A stretch of DNA of 64,000 nt from Kordiimonas sp. SCSIO 12610 (GCF_024398015.1 NZ_CP073747.1:1250501-1314500); one strand, 5' to 3'; numbered from the stretch's first letter, positions 18,448 to 27,075 are shown. The notes: a model not told the origin generated them from the letters alone. Program-made: numbers and translations.

Positions 18448-18470
18448 TACGTACAAAAAAACGGTACGTA
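18448..18470. promoter_or_regulatory. Inverted repeat upstream of the small lipoprotein
   Basis: TACGTAC (18448-18454) and GTACGTA (18464-18470) are exact complements around a 9-base spacer, 16 bases before the lipoprotein start. It may be an operator or a leader hairpin; no binding protein is suggested by the sequence itself. Confidence 0.5.
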
Positions 18471-18560
18471 TCTTATATCATGATTATGTTATTGCCGCAT
18501 AATCTTTAAACAATCAACTTGTAAACTGCTTTAAGCTGGTTATTGGCTTAATTTTAGATA

Positions 18561-19214
18561 TTACTTATTAATTTGAGTGTCATATTCTTCAGCAATTTTT
18601 TTGCCTATTTTGTTTGCTAGGTAAGCGCACAATAATTTAGCGGCCTCATTTGTATCTTTATCATAACCATATTTTTCAAAGTCTTTCTTATCATAGCTCC
18701 GAAGCGTAACTTTTATTTTGCGATTGAATAAAATATCTCCGTTTTTGTCCAAGAGTTTTGCTTTTGCTTTTATGTAACTTGCACCGGAAATTCTAGCCAT
18801 TCCAGGAAATTCAAACTCTGTTGAAAAACCACTTCCGCTAGAAAAATAGGCAACAGGGTAATGATCTATCATGATTTTCTTGATTTCTACGTGGTAATTG
18901 GCGAAAGCAATATTTCTTGCTTTTAGGTTTTCTTCAATGAGGCGATTGAGAACTATAGAAAATTCAAAGTCGTTTATATCATCAAATATTTCATGATTAA
19001 GATAAGATATCTTTTTATAATTTTTATTATATTTTTTATTTTCTAAAGTATTTAAACTATTAATGTTTTTGAGAATTTTTTTACTGTATGTGACTGTACC
19101 TTTAATTTCTGAGTTTATTTCAATCGCTACATCATTGCTTTTTACAGGTGAAGCAAATGCGGTAAAAATCATAATAAAGTTTATGAACACTATTTCTGTG
19201 AAAGATAATTTCAT
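18561..19214 (-). CDS. Second secreted single-domain protein of the M56 sensor-repeat family
   Basis: About 217 residues with a signal peptide (1-22, ending TAFASP) and one copy of the same unrecognised domain found in the M56 protein and its secreted neighbour. Shared features in order are YSKK...SLNTLEN, HEIFDDI-xx-FEF, ENLKARNI, VEIKKI-x-IDHYPVAYFS, YDKKDFEKYGY and LANKI. It is closest to the 3073-3702 protein. The ATG at 19214 follows GGGGGG, the same unusual run seen before the other stand-alone copy; an upstream in-frame start is less likely. The gene is AT-rich. It lies about 12 kb from the M56 operon, and no BlaI-type palindrome is seen upstream. Function unknown. Confidence 0.75.
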   Translation of the reverse strand: MKLSFTEIVFINFIMIFTAFASPVKSNDVAIEINSEIKGTVTYSKKILKNINSLNTLENKKYNKNYKKISYLNHEIFDDINDFEFSIVLNRLIEENLKARNIAFANYHVEIKKIMIDHYPVAYFSSGSGFSTEFEFPGMARISGASYIKAKAKLLDKNGDILFNRKIKVTLRSYDKKDFEKYGYDKDTNEAAKLLCAYLANKIGKKIAEEYDTQINK

Positions 19215-19387
19215 GGCCCCCCATCCTTTATCTAAAAGCATAAATATACACTTATAAGTTATATGGATATATTTTAAGAGAGGTTAATGTCAAACTCCGT
19301 GATGAAGCTAGTTAAAAACAACGAGGATAAATAATCATCATTGCTAAATAATATCGTATTGACCTAGATGGCTTTAGATGCTTGAAA

Positions 19388-19768
19388 GGGCGCGCAGATG
19401 GCTGGATGGTCGCCGCTCTAGAGAAGAGGGGAGGAAAGTCCGGGCTTTATGGAAACACGGTGCCAGTTAATGGCTGGCGAGGGTGACCTCAGGGAAAGTG
19501 CCACAGAAAGCAAACCGCCAGCTATAGGCTGGTAAGGATGAAAGGGTGCGGTAAGAGCGCACCGCGTCGCTGGTAACAGGGATGGCAGGGTAAACCCCAC
19601 CGAAAGCAAAACCAATAGGGATGGTTGCCTTTAATGGCAGGCGGGTTTCCACGCTATCGTCCGGGTAGGTTGCTTGAGTTTGCTGGCGACAGCAAATCTA
19701 GATGAATGATCATCGAAATGTTGAAATGGAAACATGGAACAGGACCCGGCTTATAGGCCATCTGCCCT
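19388..19768 (+). ncRNA. rnpB: RNase P RNA, type A
   Basis: The catalytic RNA that matures tRNA 5' ends. Conserved parts are visible in order: GAGGAAAGTCCGGGCT (P4 5' strand and J3/4), ACAGAAAGCAAACCGCC, AAGGGTGAAAGGGTGCGGTAAGAGC-like core (P10-P12 region, slightly varied), and the 3' P4 strand within GGACCCGGCTTA. The ends pair as P1: GCAGATGGC at 19394-19402 with GCCATCTGC at 19757-19765. The exact ends are approximate. A TTGACC -35-like element at 19359-19364 lies upstream. Confidence 0.93.
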
Positions 19769-19780
19769 ATACTTTAGCTG

Positions 19781-21052
19781 TTATGATCCATTCGTTCTTT
19801 TCAGATAGGCTTCGTTCTCTGTAACCAGTGAACCCGTTTCGTTAACGTGCAGCCCAAGTCGATCAATCATTGTGCGTTTAAAATCGGTTATGCGCTCTGG
19901 CAAGTTTGTGATTTCTTCATAGGGGGTGTTGTATGATGGGATGGTTATCTTTTTCGGCATCTGGGTTTCGAGAAACTGTGCCAAACCTTTGAGTACATTT
20001 TCAGGCGCGTCACGGAATTCTTCTAGCGTAACCATTTTAACAGTTGGGTTGTCTCTGAAGAATAATTCTACCCTTGCCTCTGTATCCATTATTTCCAGCA
20101 TTGTACGCCACGCGGTTTCATTATTAACCTTGCGGTTTTTGGAAAATATATTTTTTTGGTGCGGTGGCATATGCCAGATGGAACGCATGTGATGGTCTTC
20201 CATCAAGGCCTGCACGGCGGTCTGTGCTATTTTATCGCGGCGATAAAAGTAGATAACATTGATACCGGCCTTCAGAATGTGATTATAGAATTGCTTAAAG
20301 GTGAAACGGCTTCTGAACAAGATTTGATTGAGCACATCGGTTTGCAGATGAATAAAGCTATTCTCTCCGCCGTTTGTGATCTGATCATGGTATGTCTGAA
20401 CGGCTTTTAGAAACCGTGCGATCTGAAAATGCTCTGTATATTCAATCGTATGGCGAAAAGGCTTGTTAAAAATATGCGGCGCCTTGCCAAACCCATTATC
20501 TTCAAGTGTTTTCAGGAAATATTCGCAGTCGCTTCCAGGTGAGGAAACAACAAGCGTTATCTTTTTAAATGTGTCAGCAATTGGTGTCTCTGTATAATCA
20601 GTTTTTATGTCCGCCGGCAGTTCAAAAGGGTGCCATAATTTGCTCGGAATAATATCATAGAGGGTGGAATAAACCTTGGCGTCCGGAAACTGTTTCCGTA
20701 ACTCCCTAACAAATCGTGCTTCGTCTTTCTTGACGAGGACGATAATGCAGTCAAACCCCTTTTCCTTAATTTCGTCAAAGGCATCACTGCGCTCAATATA
20801 AGGTATCTTAAGGTCTTTAATTTCCCGTTTCATCAGGCCTATAAAATCATTTTCAGATACAAAGCACGCATTCGCACCCGCACGCTCTAGCAGGCGACCC
20901 CAGCTCCAGAAACGAAGGGATTGCAATAATTTCTTTGACTGTTTTGCAGGTTCCACAGTTTCGATAAGCTGTCGTGTCAAGTTTGTCATATCTGCTACGT
21001 TTCTTAAATAAATGAAATTTACGGGTTCATATAAACAGGATTGCCGCTGCAT
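19781..21052 (-). CDS. Stf0-like sulfotransferase family protein
   Basis: A 423-residue protein that resembles Stf0-type sulfotransferases, which move sulfate from PAPS to a glycan. Evidence is the segment ITLVVSSPGSDCEYFLKTL at about residue 165, in the place of the PAPS-binding loop, and INVIYFYRRDKIAQTAVQ, which matches the family's RRDKxAQAVS motif. The loop is degenerate compared with the usual STPRSGSTLL, so activity is uncertain. Residues 30-150 are an extra N-terminal part without a recognised fold. The start is ambiguous: 21052 or 20989 (MTNLTRQ), neither with a strong ribosome site. It follows the LicD-like gene with a 50-base gap. Confidence 0.6.
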   Translation of the reverse strand: MQRQSCLYEPVNFIYLRNVADMTNLTRQLIETVEPAKQSKKLLQSLRFWSWGRLLERAGANACFVSENDFIGLMKREIKDLKIPYIERSDAFDEIKEKGFDCIIVLVKKDEARFVRELRKQFPDAKVYSTLYDIIPSKLWHPFELPADIKTDYTETPIADTFKKITLVVSSPGSDCEYFLKTLEDNGFGKAPHIFNKPFRHTIEYTEHFQIARFLKAVQTYHDQITNGGENSFIHLQTDVLNQILFRSRFTFKQFYNHILKAGINVIYFYRRDKIAQTAVQALMEDHHMRSIWHMPPHQKNIFSKNRKVNNETAWRTMLEIMDTEARVELFFRDNPTVKMVTLEEFRDAPENVLKGLAQFLETQMPKKITIPSYNTPYEEITNLPERITDFKRTMIDRLGLHVNETGSLVTENEAYLKRTNGS

Positions 21053-21102
21053 GAAAATATAAAATTTATCGTGCTGTCACCCCATTGAGTTGCTGTGCGT
21101 AA

Positions 21103-23028
21103 TTACATTTCAAAGGCCGCGATGGGTGTACGCCATGTTTCACCGTATCTTGCAAGAAGCACAGCCTCCGGATCTTTTGGTCCAAGAAAGACTCTATCCT
21201 TAAATTCCATTTCCTTGAGCGGCAGGAAGATATCTGAGGGGGCTTGATCCATTTTCATATATGATGTGGGCCAATGAATGATACCGTCAATGTTGCCCAG
21301 AACAAATAAATCAACTGTAATGCCTTCCATTCGGCAGTGAAGCAATGGTGCGCTGGTGCGGGCGAGGTTACAATTCACGCCCATATCGCGCAGCACATCG
21401 ACGAGTTGATTGGCTTTATCAAACAAATCTTCAACGGAAGTTGCGTTTATAATGGTGGCGAGGTCAATATCATCGTCATGTTCGATGAAATCTTTTTCCC
21501 GGATTGCCCCGAGAAGCGTTCCATACATCAAAAATGCGTCAACACCGGCTTCTTTGAAGTTATCAATAAGGGTATGTAAAACACGCATGATTTTATTCTG
21601 GTTTTGATATTTTACCGGAACCTGCAGGCCATGCTTCGTTAGGCGTAAAGGCGGGGCGTGTTTAATAAGAGGCAGGGCATCTAGTGTCCCTTTTTCAAAT
21701 GCGCTGAGTGTATCCTCATCCTTTTTAACCAACCCGCTGATTTGCGTGATAGGGCCTGTTTGCCTGTATAAAGTGAAAAGTTTGCCGATGATTTTAGCGT
21801 ATTCAGGATGCCATAATCTATCATTCATAATGTCACTTAGGCGTAGGGCCTTCATCATATTTAGATAGAGGTCACCGCTATCATGCACGGTTTGCCAGTT
21901 TTCATTATCTTCGCTCAGCATAATTTTATGGAACACCGAAGTTCCATTATAACGACGATCTTTGTTCCATAATAAAATGCGTTCCACAGGCATAAGTTCG
22001 CCGAGATCAACGGTTTCCCCGTGCCAGGGCGTGGTCAGTCCATATTGATAATGTTCGCTATTTTCGTAACTTGGCTTAAAGTTTTTAAGCTTCCGATCAC
22101 TTAGCCAGAATGTTTTTTGCTCACGGGCGTTGTTCTCTGCTTCATTGCTGTTTGGCGCCTCTAGTTGGATGCCACCTATGTCAGAGGCAAACTTTCCGTA
22201 CAATTCTATCCGGGCAAAGCGTGCATTGGTTATCGGAATTGTAACATCGCAGGCAGTTGGTCTTGTGCCGCCAAAATCAGGACTTTCATCAATGAAGCTA
22301 AATAACATCTGCAAATAGCTAGTATGAAGCGTGGCAAACGTTTGTGTGCCACCGTCGTTCGTTAAATACGTTTGCAGTTCATCCAGCCAATTTTCTATCT
22401 GACTTTTCTGCATGTCATCCGCGCGGTCATGAAAATAAGTAAGGCCGGATTTAAAATGGAACAGCGTTTCTTCAAGAAAGCTTTGTTTGTTGGCATCGCT
22501 TTGTGCGTCGTAGATTAAATCTTCCTCGCCAAATGCAGTGATGCCATACACATGTAACCGGTTTGATCGATAACCGGCTTCGTCAAGCCTGTTGTAGAAA
22601 TAGATCTGATTAACCAGGCAGTTATTCGGAAAACTTGCTTGCCACCATGGTTTTATTTCTGGTGCTGTATGAATATTGGTAGAATGACGCGCACCTTTGA
22701 TACCAGCATGGGGGTCGCAGAATGCGTCACTCGAATAGGAACTTTGGGTGCAGTTTGCATGCTCATTCAATAGCCTGCTGGTTGATGTATTTTTATGATA
22801 ACCGGCAAAAACGATGAATGAGAAATTCAAAACTTCAGGGGCGGTATTGTTCAGTTGGAATTTGAAACGTGAATACTTCTTCGTAACTGGGATATGTACC
22901 GGTCGTAATTGGCCGGTTATTCTTGAAAATAAATCAGGAAAAAGCTGGGTTCTGAGGTTTTTGTCGACAAGTCGCTCGCGAAGCAAGGCTGTTGTCTTGA
23001 TGAATAAATCATTTTCATTCAAAGTCAT
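21103..23028 (-). CDS. LicD-like phosphotransferase with N-terminal discoidin-like domains
   Basis: About 641 residues. The C-terminal quarter (about 480-641) is a LicD/fukutin-type nucleotidyltransferase-fold domain: FLMYGTLLGAIREKDFIEHDDDID, with the catalytic DDDID near residue 518, and the later VDLFVL strand. LicD enzymes attach phosphocholine and fukutin-type relatives attach ribitol- or glycerol-phosphate to glycans. The N-terminal part contains two regions that look like F5/8 type C (discoidin) domains: about 80-190 with PWWQASFPNNCLVNQIYFYNR, and about 320-380 with ETVDLGELMPVERILLWNK. The ATG at 23028 is used; the frame extends only to a TTG. It is divergent from the TagD-like gene. 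Confidence 0.75.
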   Translation of the reverse strand: MTLNENDLFIKTTALLRERLVDKNLRTQLFPDLFSRITGQLRPVHIPVTKKYSRFKFQLNNTAPEVLNFSFIVFAGYHKNTSTSRLLNEHANCTQSSYSSDAFCDPHAGIKGARHSTNIHTAPEIKPWWQASFPNNCLVNQIYFYNRLDEAGYRSNRLHVYGITAFGEEDLIYDAQSDANKQSFLEETLFHFKSGLTYFHDRADDMQKSQIENWLDELQTYLTNDGGTQTFATLHTSYLQMLFSFIDESPDFGGTRPTACDVTIPITNARFARIELYGKFASDIGGIQLEAPNSNEAENNAREQKTFWLSDRKLKNFKPSYENSEHYQYGLTTPWHGETVDLGELMPVERILLWNKDRRYNGTSVFHKIMLSEDNENWQTVHDSGDLYLNMMKALRLSDIMNDRLWHPEYAKIIGKLFTLYRQTGPITQISGLVKKDEDTLSAFEKGTLDALPLIKHAPPLRLTKHGLQVPVKYQNQNKIMRVLHTLIDNFKEAGVDAFLMYGTLLGAIREKDFIEHDDDIDLATIINATSVEDLFDKANQLVDVLRDMGVNCNLARTSAPLLHCRMEGITVDLFVLGNIDGIIHWPTSYMKMDQAPSDIFLPLKEMEFKDRVFLGPKDPEAVLLARYGETWRTPIAAFEM

Positions 23029-23231
23029 AAACAAGATCTATCTGAAAAATAATGGGTTCGTCCAGCTTTTCAATTGTTAAAGCTTATATAAACCGATAAA
23101 CACGTTACAAATTTTATAGAGGCTTCAGGCCATAGGTTCAATTTCAATCTTCGCAAATTGATCCTGAATGACGCATTTATAATATGATCATGAAAAATAC
23201 TGATATCTAGATCATTCTAGTGAGAGTTAAA

Positions 23232-23624
23232 ATGAAACGTATAATTACTTTTGGTACTTACGACCTGCTTCATGTTGGTCACATCAGAATCTTGGAACGG
23301 GCGGCCAAGCTTGGCGATTATTTGATCGTCGGCGTTTCCAGCGATGAGTTGAATATTTCAAAAAAGGGTCGGGCGCCGGTTTATTCAACGGCTGACAGGG
23401 TTGAAATCATCGAGAGTATCAGATGTGTGGACGAAGTTTTTGTCGAACATTCGCTCGAGGAAAAAGGCCAATATATCAAAGATGCCAAAGCTGACATTCT
23501 TGTGATGGGGGATGACTGGGCTGGTAAGTTTGATGAATTTAATGATATCTGTGAAGTTGTATATTTACCGCGCACTGAAGGGATATCGACAACGCATTAT
23601 ATCGCGGAAATAAGCGAGCGCTAA
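23232..23624 (+). CDS. tagD: Glycerol-3-phosphate cytidylyltransferase-like protein (TagD type)
   Basis: A 130-residue cytidylyltransferase. Both family signatures are present: HVGH in FGTYDLLHVGHIRIL (CTP binding) and RTEGISTT near the C-terminus. TagD makes CDP-glycerol from CTP and sn-glycerol 3-phosphate, the donor for teichoic acid and other phosphoglycerol-bearing glycans. The length matches the family. The ATG at 23232 is preferred over a GTG at 23220. It is divergent from the LicD-like gene, which is a candidate user of its product. Ethanolamine-phosphate or related cytidylyltransferase activity is an alternative. Confidence 0.85.
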   Translation: MKRIITFGTYDLLHVGHIRILERAAKLGDYLIVGVSSDELNISKKGRAPVYSTADRVEIIESIRCVDEVFVEHSLEEKGQYIKDAKADILVMGDDWAGKFDEFNDICEVVYLPRTEGISTTHYIAEISER

Positions 23625-23655
23625 GTCATCATTTTAGGTGCTAACGAGGGGATAA

Positions 23656-26124
23656 ATGATCATGAAGATCGGGAATTTTTTAATGGGGATGGCCGCAACG
23701 GCAGGATTACTGTTGTCGGCGGTAGCTAATGCGGATTTTGCAGAAGCTGTAAAGGGTCTGGATAAACGCAGTGGCCTTATTGAAACCTACGTAGATACTT
23801 CAAAGTCCCGTATCCTTTTGAATTTGGATGCGCCGAATGAAAATGGTGTTGCTGGGCGCTATATATACGCCGGCTATTTAACCGGTGGTTTGGGCTCTAA
23901 CCCTGTTGGTCTTGATCGAAGCGTTCCAGGCGGTAGCGAAATCATTGTTTTCAAACGTGTTGGCGATAAGGTTATGGCCTTCTTTGAAAACACAGCCTTC
24001 CGGGCTAGTGCTGATAATCCAAGTGAAAAGCGTGCAGTTGAAACCAGCTTTGCTCAGTCGATTGTCTGGTCTGCACCTATCATGGAAACCAGCGACGATG
24101 GTAAATTGCTTGTGGACGCAACCAAGCTTTTCATGCGGGATGCAATTGGTGTTTCAGCGCGGCTTGCATCGCGAGGGCAGGGTAACTTCAGCATCGCTGC
24201 TGATCGCTCTTATGTAGATACTACGGAAACGCATGTTTTCCCGATCAATATGGAAGTTGATGCATATCTGACTTTTTCAGGTCGTAATCCGGGCGGTGAA
24301 GTTCGTACAACAACACCTGTTCCAAATAGCGTGACATTGATTGCTCATACAACATTGATGAAGCTGCCAGAAGACGGCTATGAAATCAGAATGAATGATG
24401 ACCGCGCGGGTGTTATCAATACGCCGTTTGTTGATATGTCAGCGCCGCTTGACGGGAATACGGTTGTCAGTTTTGCAAGGCGCTTCCGGTTGCAAAAAGA
24501 TCAAAACGGCAAGGTTATTAAGCCTATTGTTTTCTATGTAGATAATGGTGCGCCCGAGCCAATCAGGAGCGCGCTTGTAGAGGGCGGTAACTGGTGGGCG
24601 ACGGCCTTTGAAAAAGCAGGCTTTCCCGGTGGATACCGTGTCGAAGTGTTGCCTGAAGGTGTTCATCCCTTGGATGCACGGTATAATGTTGTGAACTGGG
24701 TGCACCGCGCCACACGCGGTTGGTCTTACGGTGCTGCACTTCATGATCCACGCACGGGTGAAACTCTCCGCGGTGTTGTGCTTTTGGGCTCATTGAGGGT
24801 GCGCCAGGATATCAAGATATTTGAAGCGCTTGCAGGTGCAGCGAAAACCGGATCGGGCGGCGCCGATGATCCGGTCCAGATGGCGCTTGCACGCATCAGG
24901 CAGCTTTCAGCGCACGAAATTGGTCATGCGCTTGGATTTTCACATAATATGGCGGCCAGCACATACGGCGACCGCGCCAGTGTGATGGATTATCCAGCAC
25001 CGCATGTGATTGCAGGCCGCGATGGTTCGCTTGATTTCTCCGATGTTTACGGTGTCGGCGTTGGTGCATGGGATGACTGGGTAACCAATTTTCTTTACGG
25101 CGATTATGAAGGTGACGAAGCCGAGTATCAGGCTAAACTGATCCGCGAAGCTGACGAAAAGGGCTTGCTGTTTGTTTCCGATCCGGATTCTCGTTCCGTA
25201 GGGTCAGGGCACCCTAAAGGGGCTGTTTGGGATAATGGTACTGACCCGATCGCTAGCTTGCGTAACGTTCTTGAAGTGCGCCGTGTTGCCTTGGAAAAGT
25301 TTGGTGCTGCAAACCTGCGTGCGGGTGAGAGCTATCAGGCGCTGCAAACCAAATTTGTTCCGCTCTATCTCTATCATCGCTACCAGTTGGCTGCTGCTGT
25401 CAAATCGCTGGGTGGTGTAGATTTTGAGTATCGTCATCAAGGTGATGGCCGCGCTGACCCGCAATATGTTGCCGTTGAAAAGCAGCTGGAGGCACTTGAT
25501 GTTCTTCTGTCGGCAATCGCGCCGGAAGCGCTCGAAATTCGTGACGAGACAATCAGGGTATTGTCGCCGCTTGGTTTTGCAAATGGCGATCCTCAGTTTA
25601 ACCGCGAAGTGTTCAGAGGGCGTGCGGGCCCGCAGTTCGACGCGGTTAATGCGGTACGTGTCGCAAGCGATATGACGCTTGCTGCTATTCTTGATCCACG
25701 CCGTGCTGCGCGCTTGTTAGAGCAAGGGGTGCAGCAAAAAGGCCATCCGGGACTTCAGGGTGTTCTGGACCGTATGCTTGGCGTGTTCAAGGATCGCAAT
25801 AAAACAAAGAACGAAGCGCATAAGCTTATCCAAAGCGTTGTCTACGAACGTTTCGCCGAGCGTTTGATTAGTTTGATGGACGACCCGGCTGGGACATTGC
25901 CGGTTCGTGATGTTGCCTTTAACACGCTCCGCGATATGAAGTCAGATTTGGTTTTCAAACGCCTGAGCTTTGGTGATGCGATCCAGAAACGCATTGATAA
26001 TGCGCTTGCGCGTGCAAATACGCCTGCGCTCACGCCGCCGTCTGGTCCATCTGTGCCACCTGGAAGCCCGATTGGTGAGAGCTGTTGGCACTGTGATACT
26101 GCTGAGCTGTTTAACGTAAAGTAG
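23656..26124 (+). CDS. Secreted zinc metalloprotease (DUF5117/DUF4953 type)
   Basis: An 822-residue secreted protease. Residues 1-27 are a signal peptide (MAATAGLLLSAVANA). The zinc site is HEIGHALGFSHN: His420, Glu421, His424 and His430, the metzincin-like HExxHxxGxxH layout. The regions before it (PIVFYVDNGAPEPIRSALVEG, then EALRYNVVNWVHRA-like) match the large family of uncharacterised bacterial zinc-dependent proteases with DUF5117/5118 regions. AGGGGA precedes the start; an ATG at 23662 is an alternative. It ends with a Cys-containing tail (SCWHCD) of unknown meaning. A terminator follows at 26211. Substrate unknown. Confidence 0.88.
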   Translation: MIMKIGNFLMGMAATAGLLLSAVANADFAEAVKGLDKRSGLIETYVDTSKSRILLNLDAPNENGVAGRYIYAGYLTGGLGSNPVGLDRSVPGGSEIIVFKRVGDKVMAFFENTAFRASADNPSEKRAVETSFAQSIVWSAPIMETSDDGKLLVDATKLFMRDAIGVSARLASRGQGNFSIAADRSYVDTTETHVFPINMEVDAYLTFSGRNPGGEVRTTTPVPNSVTLIAHTTLMKLPEDGYEIRMNDDRAGVINTPFVDMSAPLDGNTVVSFARRFRLQKDQNGKVIKPIVFYVDNGAPEPIRSALVEGGNWWATAFEKAGFPGGYRVEVLPEGVHPLDARYNVVNWVHRATRGWSYGAALHDPRTGETLRGVVLLGSLRVRQDIKIFEALAGAAKTGSGGADDPVQMALARIRQLSAHEIGHALGFSHNMAASTYGDRASVMDYPAPHVIAGRDGSLDFSDVYGVGVGAWDDWVTNFLYGDYEGDEAEYQAKLIREADEKGLLFVSDPDSRSVGSGHPKGAVWDNGTDPIASLRNVLEVRRVALEKFGAANLRAGESYQALQTKFVPLYLYHRYQLAAAVKSLGGVDFEYRHQGDGRADPQYVAVEKQLEALDVLLSAIAPEALEIRDETIRVLSPLGFANGDPQFNREVFRGRAGPQFDAVNAVRVASDMTLAAILDPRRAARLLEQGVQQKGHPGLQGVLDRMLGVFKDRNKTKNEAHKLIQSVVYERFAERLISLMDDPAGTLPVRDVAFNTLRDMKSDLVFKRLSFGDAIQKRIDNALARANTPALTPPSGPSVPPGSPIGESCWHCDTAELFNVK

Positions 26125-26184
26125 GCACTATGCATTAATAGAGCCTGTCAGGCCCGTATCTGAGTCGTGAAAAATGACTCGATT

Positions 26185-26209
26185 TGGGAAAATATGGGAA
26201 AAAATGGAA
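26185..26209 (+). repeat. Three 10-bp-phased TGGGA-like repeats (MraZ-box-like)
   Basis: TGGGA at 26185, TGGGA at 26195 and TGGAA at 26205 are separated by exactly 5 bases, as in the known MraZ binding sites (TGGGN repeats with 5-bp spacers). They lie before the terminator of the upstream gene, about 330 bases from mraZ, so a role in mraZ control is doubtful. Confidence 0.35.
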
Positions 26210-26210
26210 A

Positions 26211-26235
26211 AAGAGGGCATTTCGCCCTCTTTTTT
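26211..26235 (+). terminator. Rho-independent terminator after the metalloprotease gene
   Basis: AAGAGGGC (26211-26218) pairs perfectly with GCCCTCTT (26224-26231) around a 5-base loop, followed by a T run. It ends the metalloprotease transcript and isolates the dcw cluster. Confidence 0.9.
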
Positions 26236-26371
26236 GCATTTTTGGGCGTTAGTTTTCGAAAATGGCGGTGAAATATTGTGAAATCATATGAAGGAGAACA
26301 AAGAAAAAACAAATGATCATAACTATATGATTTATAGAGATAAATTGTATGAAATTGGGGAGGTTTTAGGG

Positions 26372-26434
26372 TTGAGTTAAGATTCTATTTACCATACAAA
26401 ACCATTGTATCCCATAAATAACCATGTTATCCCA
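26372..26434 (+). promoter_or_regulatory. mraZ promoter overlapped by five MraZ-box repeats
   Basis: A -35 TTGAGT at 26372-26377 and -10 TACAAA at 26395-26400 are spaced 17 bases. Overlapping the -10 and the start region are five repeats at an exact 10-base period on the minus strand, each TGGTN or TGGGN, at 26390-26394, 26400-26404, 26410-26414, 26420-26424 and 26430-26434. MraZ proteins are known to bind TGGGN direct repeats with 5-bp spacers and repress their own operon. Three or four repeats are usual; five are seen here. Confidence 0.75.
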
Positions 26435-26529
26435 AGTGTGTTCAGGCGACGGTCTGAATGCCCTTTCGCGAGTCAAAAAGATCAATCGATCAAAACTTGT
26501 GGGGCAGGGAACAAGAATTCTTGGGGAAC

Positions 26530-27075
26530 ATGGTCGTGGCGACATTTTTGTCCACATCTACAAATAAAGTTGATCGGAAGGGTCGGGTTTCCGTGCCTGC
26601 ATCATTCCGTAATGCGGCCGCTACCCCAGCTTTCAATGGTATTGTTGTCCGTATCCCCTTGGACGATAAGCCATATATTGAAGGCGAAGATATTACCTAC
26701 ACCGAAGCTTTCGCAAACGACCTTCATGACAATTTTGATCTCGATGACGAAGAACAGATGGCTATGGCGACCGAGTATCTCGCGAGCGCCGAGCAGCTAC
26801 AATTTGACCCAGAAGGTCGTGTAACACTGCCTGCTTATTTGCGGGAATATGCAGGGATTGAGAGCCACGCCGTTTTTGTGGGTCTTGGTAAAACATTCCA
26901 GATTTGGGAGCCAAAGGCTTTTGAAGATCATAAGGCAAGCCAGCGCAGTCTTGCCCGCGAAGCTAAGGCTAAGATGAAATCGATGCGTCGCCCCCGTGGT
27001 GGCCTCAAGATGAATGCTGGTGGTAATTCTGAGGGGGGCTCTGATGGTCCTCCTGGAAGTGGGGAGCGGTCATGA
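26530..27075 (+). CDS. mraZ: Transcriptional regulator MraZ
   Basis: About 181 residues, first gene of the dcw cluster. Two MraZ/SpoVT-AbrB-like repeats are seen: FLSTSTNKVDRKGRVSVPASFR near the start and LQFDPEGRVTLPAYLREYAG in the middle, each with the conserved DxKGR or DxxGR motif. MraZ forms a ring-shaped oligomer and binds its own promoter. The C-terminal 45 residues are a basic, then glycine- and serine-rich tail absent from short homologues. The ATG at 26530 or the GTG at 26536 is the start; the frame extends further upstream without homology. The stop codon overlaps the rsmH start. Confidence 0.93.
   Translation: MVVATFLSTSTNKVDRKGRVSVPASFRNAAATPAFNGIVVRIPLDDKPYIEGEDITYTEAFANDLHDNFDLDDEEQMAMATEYLASAEQLQFDPEGRVTLPAYLREYAGIESHAVFVGLGKTFQIWEPKAFEDHKASQRSLAREAKAKMKSMRRPRGGLKMNAGGNSEGGSDGPPGSGERS

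Larger units (their letters stand above)
26125..26529. other. 405-base gap between the metalloprotease gene and mraZ
   Basis: No gene is seen. The left part has a phased TGGGA repeat and the terminator of the metalloprotease gene; the right part has the mraZ promoter with its operator. The section between (26236-26371) is AT-rich without clear structure. Confidence 0.6.

Noticed and set aside
19215-19387. BlaI-type operator upstream of the second stand-alone sensor-like gene
   Set aside because: No TACA/TGTA palindrome like those at 7363-7398 is visible there.
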